64,000 nt of DNA from Burkholderiaceae bacterium 16 (lineage in GTDB: Bacteria > Pseudomonadota > Gammaproteobacteria > Burkholderiales > Burkholderiaceae), in the NCBI GenBank assembly GCA_000955785.1, contig JYOD01000088.1, positions 1-64,000 on the forward strand, read 5' to 3'. The notes under the pieces are model-generated. The model did no database searches. It saw only the letters and a list, made by a program, of their open reading frames with translations, and had not been told where the DNA came from. The position numbers were made by a program, and so were the translations under genes. Positions 59,142 through 64,000 of the stretch are shown piece after piece; the first letter of the stretch is position 1, and each line of letters begins with the position of its first letter.

Positions 59142-61772
59142 ATGCCAGACAGAGACAAAGCGCTCAGCATAGCCGACCCGCATCAGTTGTTCCGCAATTC
59201 GCTTGAGCAAGCCTCCGACGCCGTCTTCGTACTGAACACGGACAACCGGGTGATCTTCCTGAACGCAGCGGCGGAGACACTCTATGGGGCATCCCGCAAG
59301 CAAGTCTTCGGGATGGACGTGGACGCGCTCGTGCAAAAGCTGCCCGGCCAAAAGGTGCCCGGCATCGGCGCCCGCACTCACGGCGCGGAAGCCGGCCAGG
59401 ACGGCGAGCATGCCCTGCCTTTGCCCGCCGTCCAGATCCTGCGGCCGGACGGCGAGCGGCGCTTTGGCTTTATCGCGGAGGCCAGTACCCGGCTCGGGGA
59501 CGTCACGCTGCGCACGCTACTGTTGAAGGTGGCGGGCAGCATCGAACCCCGCCGCGACGACCATCCACTGCTTTCGGTCATCGCCGACGAGATCGACAGC
59601 GCGGTCCTCGTGGTCGATGCCGACTGGCATATTGTGTACGCGAACGCCGGGCTCACGCGCATGCTCGGCTACACGCGCGGCGAGATGGTCGGAAAGACAC
59701 CGCGCGAGCTGCTGGCCCGCGAATTCACGGATCCGGGCGTGATGGAACGGCTGCATGCCCACCGCTCCTCCCCCGGCGGCGAGCGCCATGAAGCGCTGGT
59801 GTACGCGCGCGATGGCAGCCCGCTGTGGGTCTCCGCCACGGTCCGGCATCTGGTCGCCAGCGACCGTCATCCGGCCGGGGGCGACCGGCATCACGGCATC
59901 GTCATCCTCACGGATATCACACAGCAGAAAGCCTACGAACTGCTGCAGCGGAAGGTGTTGCAGGCCATGGTGATGGAGCAACCGCTCCCGGCCGTGATGG
60001 AACTGATCTGCGAGGAAGTGCAACGCGTCGCGCCTTCAGTGATTGCTTCGGTACTGCGGGTGGACGCCGATGGCCGCTTGCGCCCGCTGGCCGCGCCGAG
60101 CCTGCCGGCGCACTACGCGGCGGCACTGGATGGCATGAGCATAGGGCCCGCCGCCGGCTCCTGCGGCTCGGCCGCCTGGCTGGGCGAGCCGGTGGTGGTC
60201 AGCGACATCGCCAACGATCCGCTGTGGGCGGATTGCCGCGATCTCGCCCTGCCGCTTGGCCTGGCGGCGTGCTGGTCGTATCCGATCAAGGCCAGCGACG
60301 GGCGCGTACTCGCCACGCTGGCGTTCTACTACCGCACGGTCCGCCAGCCCGACGCCTTCCACCAGCAGCTCTTCGAGGTGTGCACTTCGCTATGCAAGCT
60401 CGCGTTTGAACGCGAGGAAGCGGCCGAGCGGATCATGCAGCTCGACCACTACGATTCGCTGACCGGCCTGCCCAACCGCAGCCTGCTGCAGATGCAGGCT
60501 GGCACCCTGCTGCTCGCCGCGCGCCAGGCCGGCACCACGCTCAGCGTGCTGTTCGTCGACCTGGACCGTTTCAAGCATATCAACGACTCGCTTGGCCACG
60601 CCGGCGGCGACAAGCTGTTGCGCGAGGTTGCCCAGCGCCTGATCGCGCATGCCGGGGAATCCGCGCTGGTGGCACGGCTTTCGGGCGACGAGTTCGCTCT
60701 GGTGCTGCCCGACAGCGACCGCGCCCGGACCATTGCCGCGGGCAAGCGCATCCTGACCGCGCTGCACCAGCCACTGCGCATCGATCACGCCAGCATCGCG
60801 CCATCGGCCAGCATCGGAATCAGCATGTTTCCCGCCGACGGCGATGCCCTGGACTACCTGCTGCACTGCGCCGAGATGGCCATGTACGACGCCAAGGCCG
60901 CGGGGCGCAACCTGTTCCGCTTCTTCAGCATCGAGATGAACTGGGCCGCCCAGGAGCGCCTTGCGCTGGAGTCGGCGCTGCGCGATGCCTTGCTCGCGGA
61001 GGAACTCCATCTCAATTTCCAGCCCCAGGTGTTCCTGCGGGATGGGCGCCTCTACGGCCTGGAAGTCCTGGTCCGCTGGCATCACCCGCATTTCGGCATG
61101 GTATCGCCCGACCGCTTCGTACCGCTGGCCGAAGACAGCGGCCTGATCGGCGCACTCGATCGCTGGGTGCTGGAGCAATCGTGCGCGCAGCTCGCCGCCT
61201 GGCGCCGGCAGGGGCTGTCCGTGCCCACGATCTCGGTCAATATCTCGCCCGCCAGCTTCCGGGACCCGGGGCTGCCGGCACAAGTGGCCGAGACCCTGGC
61301 CCGCCACGGCCTGCCCGCCCAGGCGCTGGTGCTGGAGATGACCGAGGGGCTGCTGATGGAGGATGACGCCGGCATTGCCGCCACCGTCGCGGCCATCCAC
61401 GCACAGGGCGTACGCTTGTCCATGGACGACTTCGGCACGGGATATTCCAGCCTTGGCTATCTCAGGCAGTTGCCCGTGCACCAGCTCAAGCTCGACAAGA
61501 GTTTCGTGATCGACCTGGAAAGCGATGCCGCCGCCCGCGAACTGGCCAGCGCCGTCATCCGCATTGGCGACAGTCTGAAACTCGCGGTGGTCGCCGAAGG
61601 CGTGGAAAACGAAGCGCAGCGCCAGTTCCTGCTCTCGCAGGGATGCCATATGGGACAAGGCTACCTGTTCTCGCGCCCGCTGGACGCCGCCGCGGTAGCA
61701 CGCTGGATCACCACGCCACGGCCGGCCGAACACCATTCCGCGGTGCCCGGCGACCGGCATTCCAGGCGCTGA
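59142..61772 (+). CDS. PAS-PAS-GAF-GGDEF-EAL cyclic-di-GMP signalling protein
   Basis: 876 residues from the ATG at 59142 (starts at 59049 and 59085 possible; no clear ribosome-binding site). Domain order: PAS (about 15-110), second PAS (about 145-260, VVDADWHIVYANAGLTRMLG), GAF (about 280-430), GGDEF (440-600) with ARLSGDEFALVLP around residue 512, EAL (615-860) with LEVLVRWHHPHFG near 640, EMTEGLL, DDFGTGYSSLGYLRQLP and KLDKSFV. The cyclase motif is SGDEF rather than GGDEF and the EAL motif is EVL. Both changes occur in active homologues, so activity is likely but not certain. No membrane helix is seen: a cytosolic sensor. Confidence 0.88.
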   Translation: MPDRDKALSIADPHQLFRNSLEQASDAVFVLNTDNRVIFLNAAAETLYGASRKQVFGMDVDALVQKLPGQKVPGIGARTHGAEAGQDGEHALPLPAVQILRPDGERRFGFIAEASTRLGDVTLRTLLLKVAGSIEPRRDDHPLLSVIADEIDSAVLVVDADWHIVYANAGLTRMLGYTRGEMVGKTPRELLAREFTDPGVMERLHAHRSSPGGERHEALVYARDGSPLWVSATVRHLVASDRHPAGGDRHHGIVILTDITQQKAYELLQRKVLQAMVMEQPLPAVMELICEEVQRVAPSVIASVLRVDADGRLRPLAAPSLPAHYAAALDGMSIGPAAGSCGSAAWLGEPVVVSDIANDPLWADCRDLALPLGLAACWSYPIKASDGRVLATLAFYYRTVRQPDAFHQQLFEVCTSLCKLAFEREEAAERIMQLDHYDSLTGLPNRSLLQMQAGTLLLAARQAGTTLSVLFVDLDRFKHINDSLGHAGGDKLLREVAQRLIAHAGESALVARLSGDEFALVLPDSDRARTIAAGKRILTALHQPLRIDHASIAPSASIGISMFPADGDALDYLLHCAEMAMYDAKAAGRNLFRFFSIEMNWAAQERLALESALRDALLAEELHLNFQPQVFLRDGRLYGLEVLVRWHHPHFGMVSPDRFVPLAEDSGLIGALDRWVLEQSCAQLAAWRRQGLSVPTISVNISPASFRDPGLPAQVAETLARHGLPAQALVLEMTEGLLMEDDAGIAATVAAIHAQGVRLSMDDFGTGYSSLGYLRQLPVHQLKLDKSFVIDLESDAAARELASAVIRIGDSLKLAVVAEGVENEAQRQFLLSQGCHMGQGYLFSRPLDAAAVARWITTPRPAEHHSAVPGDRHSRR

Positions 61773-61892
61773 GGCCAACGTTCACGTCGGGACCCGCCCA
61801 GGGCGATAGCCCGGGCGGTTCGCGCGGCCGGCTCGGGACGGCGACGCCGGCCTCGCGTTTCCAGCCGCCCCTACCGCTTTGGCGGCCTGCGC

Positions 61893-62096
61893 TCAGGCTT
61901 CCTCGCCCCCCACCTGCGCCTCGCTGCCAAGCCGTGGCTTGATGGCATAAGCTACGCCATGCATTTCCAGATAGTCGCGAATCAACTGGCGCACTACCTG
62001 GGAGGGCGTCTTGTCCTGTGCCGCGCACAGGTTCTCGAAGGCGCTCTTCTTCACCGGGTCGATCAGCAGGGTGAGACGGGCGGTTTTGGATTCCAT
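61893..62096 (-). CDS. ribbon-helix-helix (CopG-like) DNA-binding protein, paralogue 3
   Basis: 67 residues: MESKTARLTLLIDPVKKSAF, ENLCAAQDKTPSQVVRQLIR and DYLEMHGVAYA, nearly the same as the protein at 5343 and close to that at 6458. The beta-strand TARLTLLID and helix 1-helix 2 form the RHH. Two abutting palindromes lie upstream (62129-62162). It stands alone with no toxin or operon partner, so it looks like a dispersed regulator copy. Shares with paralogue 1 the short tail without the basic extension of paralogue 2. Confidence 0.78.
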   Translation of the reverse strand: MESKTARLTLLIDPVKKSAFENLCAAQDKTPSQVVRQLIRDYLEMHGVAYAIKPRLGSEAQVGGEEA

Positions 62097-62128
62097 GGAA
62101 TTACAGTGTGCCAGTCAATGCGCCAGCC

Positions 62129-62162
62129 ATGTTAATTTGATTAACATTCTATGATAATAGAA
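62129..62162. promoter_or_regulatory. two adjoining palindromes upstream of RHH gene 3
   Basis: ATGTTAATTTGATTAACAT (62129-62147, perfect 8-bp arms) is immediately followed by TTCTATGATAATAGAA (62147-62162, 6-bp arms). The first is the 19-bp element shared by all three RHH genes, 32 bp before this gene's start. Together they are probably a double operator. Confidence 0.6.
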
Positions 62163-62251
62163 CAACGACCCAAGGGCAACCGCCCGTCTTCCGCGTTGCA
62201 CACAGGGCTGCAAACTATCGAAGTTTTTACGGAGGGCGCCGGAGGCTCGCC

Positions 62252-62440
62252 ATGCGATACCCCCGCTCGACCTCGTCCACGGCTTGCTTTATTCCTGTGC
62301 CGGGGGCGGCTGCCGTGGTGGCCGCGCAACGCCCCACCGGCCGCATGGCTGCCGCGGTCATCATCGCGCCATGGATCGGGGAAGCCATGGTGATGGCCAC
62401 GCGGCTCACGCGGCACACTCCGTGGCTCGGACGCAACTGA
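62252..62440 (+). CDS. small ORF with strong ribosome-binding site
   Basis: 62 residues with GGAGG placed six bases before the ATG. Moderately hydrophobic centre (VPGAAAVVAAQRPTGRMAAA, VIIAPWIGEAMVM), ending RLTRHTPWLGRN. No family recognised; could be a small membrane-associated peptide or chance. Kept because of the ribosome-binding site only. Confidence 0.3.
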   Translation: MRYPRSTSSTACFIPVPGAAAVVAAQRPTGRMAAAVIIAPWIGEAMVMATRLTRHTPWLGRN

Positions 62441-62563
62441 TTTACGGCCCAACACCACAAAGGTTCGCGCAGACACATTGCTTTGCAATTGCCCGGCTTG
62501 CCGCTACCTACAATCGAATTGTCGGGAGGCACATCCCGCCCATCAACGAGCCAGCAACGCATC

Positions 62564-62743
62564 ATGCAGGACCAAGCCTTACCCCCCATCGTGATTTGCC
62601 TGCAGGGCCTGCGCGAGTTTGCCGCTTCGCTCACCGCGGGCTCCTTGCTCCAGTCCGCCACCTTGCAGGTGATCGCCGAATACGAACGCAATGCCCGGAC
62701 TTCCGAGGACGCGTACTGCGCGCGGCTCCACTGCTGGGACTAG
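62564..62743 (+). CDS. small hypothetical protein
   Basis: 59 residues: QDQALPPIVICLQGLREFAA, SLTAGSLLQSATLQVIAEYE, RNARTSEDAYCARLHCWD. Sequence looks protein-like (amphipathic helices, two late cysteines), but no ribosome-binding site is obvious and no family is recognised. Sits between the third RHH gene and the penicillin-binding-type gene. Confidence 0.35.
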   Translation: MQDQALPPIVICLQGLREFAASLTAGSLLQSATLQVIAEYERNARTSEDAYCARLHCWD

Positions 62744-62776
62744 CCGCGGATCCGGCAGGACCGCCGTGCCTGCCGT

Positions 62777-64000
62777 TCAATGCCGGCACGCCAGCGGAGA
62801 GCGCGCGCCGCCGTCGCGCACCAGCGGCAGGATCGTAGGCGCGAGCGATTTCAGCAGTTGCACGGACAGCGCGCTGGTGAAGGCGTAGCGCGCGGCGTAG
62901 GGCTCCTGCACATAAGCCGTAACGTTGCCGAAGTAACGGTCGCCCAGGAAGAACACAAAGGTGGCCGAGCGGCTGACCACGCGCGAGGAAATCAGCCGGC
63001 CGCCCGGCCCGTAGACTTCGTAGCGATGGTCGCCGGTGCCGGTCTTGCCGCCGGCCACGATGCCGCTGCTGCCCAGCGCGGCTTTCAGCGAGCCTGCCGT
63101 GCCCGAATTCACCACGCCGACCAGCGCCGCGCGCACCACCTCCGAGATGTCCTCGCTCAACAGCCGCTTGCCCTGCCCGGCCAGTCCGAAATCGGTGGCG
63201 TACGGCGTGCCCTGCGCAAATTCCAGGCTGCGCAGCGCGGTCGCCTGCTGGCGCACGCCATTGCCCTGGATAATCCCGACCAGTTCGGCCAGGGCGGCGG
63301 GACGGTCGCCGGCAGCGCCGATCGCCGAGGCATATGACGGCGTGATCCCGCTGAACGGATAGCCCAGCCGTTGCCAGCGCCGCGCGATTTCGGCGAAAGC
63401 CTGGCGCTCCAGCTGGCTGCGGATGCGGCGGGTCTGGCCACCGGGATTGCGGGTTTTGAACAGCCAGACGTACACCTCCTGGCGCTGGTCGGTGCTGTCG
63501 CGCAAGACTTCATCCAGGCTGGCGTCAGGCCGCTGGCGCAGGTAATCCAGCAGCCATAGCTCCAGCGGATGCACCCGTGCGAGGTAGCCGCGGTCGTTGA
63601 GCGAAAAGCTGGTCTGGCCGTACTTGCGGTACAGCGTCGCCAGCTTGTCATCGGCCAGCCCCACGCGCGGCAGGGTGGCGCGCATGATCTTGTTGAACTG
63701 CTCCGGATCGATGTCGGGTTCGATGCTGCGTAGCGCCACCGCCAGCCCCACCGGCGAGAAGTGCCGGTTTTCCAGCAAGCGCTTTAACGCTTCCTGATGG
63801 GTCTTGCCTCGATACTTCGAATAAAAAGCGCGCAGGTAGTCGCTACCCTCCTTGTCGGCAAAGCGGACCAGGTAGGCCCGCCGCTGCGGCGCGGCCGGGT
63901 TGTTCAGCCACTCGTCTGCATCGGGATGCAGCCGGTAGGTCTCGTAACGCACGATATCCCGCATCAGGCGGATGAAGACCAGGTTCACGGAATGCTCGAA
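62777..64000 (-). CDS. penicillin-binding / transglycosylase-domain protein, C-terminal part (partial)
   Basis: The frame stays open to the window edge, so the N-terminal part lies beyond 64000; about 407 residues are visible. The transpeptidase-like end is recognised by GITPSYASAIGAAGDRPAAL, AELVGIIQGNGVRQQA and GSSGIVAGGKTGTGDHRYEV, which contains the KTG active-site triad of penicillin-binding proteins. The SxxK serine box is not clear in the visible part and may lie to the right or be altered. An insertion-rich region precedes it. Large bifunctional members of this kind in Burkholderiaceae are near 1000 residues and polymerise or cross-link peptidoglycan. Confidence 0.7.
   Translation of the reverse strand, partial: FEHSVNLVFIRLMRDIVRYETYRLHPDADEWLNNPAAPQRRAYLVRFADKEGSDYLRAFYSKYRGKTHQEALKRLLENRHFSPVGLAVALRSIEPDIDPEQFNKIMRATLPRVGLADDKLATLYRKYGQTSFSLNDRGYLARVHPLELWLLDYLRQRPDASLDEVLRDSTDQRQEVYVWLFKTRNPGGQTRRIRSQLERQAFAEIARRWQRLGYPFSGITPSYASAIGAAGDRPAALAELVGIIQGNGVRQQATALRSLEFAQGTPYATDFGLAGQGKRLLSEDISEVVRAALVGVVNSGTAGSLKAALGSSGIVAGGKTGTGDHRYEVYGPGGRLISSRVVSRSATFVFFLGDRYFGNVTAYVQEPYAARYAFTSALSVQLLKSLAPTILPLVRDGGARSPLACRH

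Noticed and set aside
1-64000. tRNA, rRNA, CRISPR arrays, prophage modules
   Set aside because: No cloverleaf, rRNA core sequence, regularly spaced repeats or phage structural genes were seen on reading both strands.

Overview
The window is high-GC chromosomal DNA of a betaproteobacterium of the Burkholderiaceae, most likely Cupriavidus or a close relative. This rests on the Bug-type (tripartite tricarboxylate) solute-binding proteins with remnants of further copies, the gentisate-route 3-hydroxybenzoate operon, the fused mrpAB antiporter gene, the HiPIP and the overall codon bias. No database was searched, so genus is inference. No tRNA, rRNA, CRISPR array or replication origin was seen.

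Layout. 1-6.1 kb is an accessory patchwork: the tail of a transposase, two small lipoproteins (one AT-rich), a decayed Bug gene, a YkgJ-type Cys-cluster protein, a sigma-70 fragment, a DUF1275-DUF1232 fusion, and a spermidine-synthase-like gene coupled to an HPr-like protein without its phosphorylation sites. 5.3-14.8 kb holds two ribbon-helix-helix (RHH) genes, the second 3 bp upstream of a six-gene hyfBCEFGI-like operon. The large subunit of that operon has lost the Ni-binding cysteines, so it looks like an energy-converting hydrogenase-related (Ehr) complex. A gamma-carbonic anhydrase gene follows. 15-19.4 kb is a LysR-controlled CoA-transferase / HMG-CoA-lyase-like / Bug operon. 19.5-30.2 kb has an MFS exporter and a GntR-controlled operon (class V aminotransferase, MFS importer, 2-oxopentenoate-hydratase-like enzyme, large FAD/Fe-S dehydrogenase, 3-hydroxyaspartate-aldolase-like enzyme) that recalls part of the beta-hydroxyaspartate cycle. 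30.4-33.5 kb contains small stress-type proteins, a divergent MFS/LysR pair destroyed by one deletion, and a HiPIP. 33.5-42.3 kb carries the Mrp antiporter operon mrpABCDEFG, a UspA protein and an OPT transporter.

42.4-49.8 kb is the 3-hydroxybenzoate/gentisate operon (mhbD-H-I-M-T with divergent mhbR). Its apparent intrinsic terminator is followed at once by a truncated group II intron. 49.8-64 kb has an ABC-F ATPase, a hipBA module behind four evenly spaced operators, a second Bug protein, a CDF metal exporter, a two-domain UspA protein, an orphan CbiE-like methyltransferase, a PAS-GAF-GGDEF-EAL protein, a third RHH gene and the 3' part of a large penicillin-binding-type gene that runs off the end.

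How it fits together. The catabolic modules feed aromatic and organic acids into central metabolism. Mrp and the Ehr-like complex are both ion-translocating membrane systems built from related NuoL/M/N-type subunits. The most unusual signals are the cysteine-free hydrogenase-like complex with its RHH leader gene, and the shared 19-bp palindrome found upstream of all three RHH paralogues.
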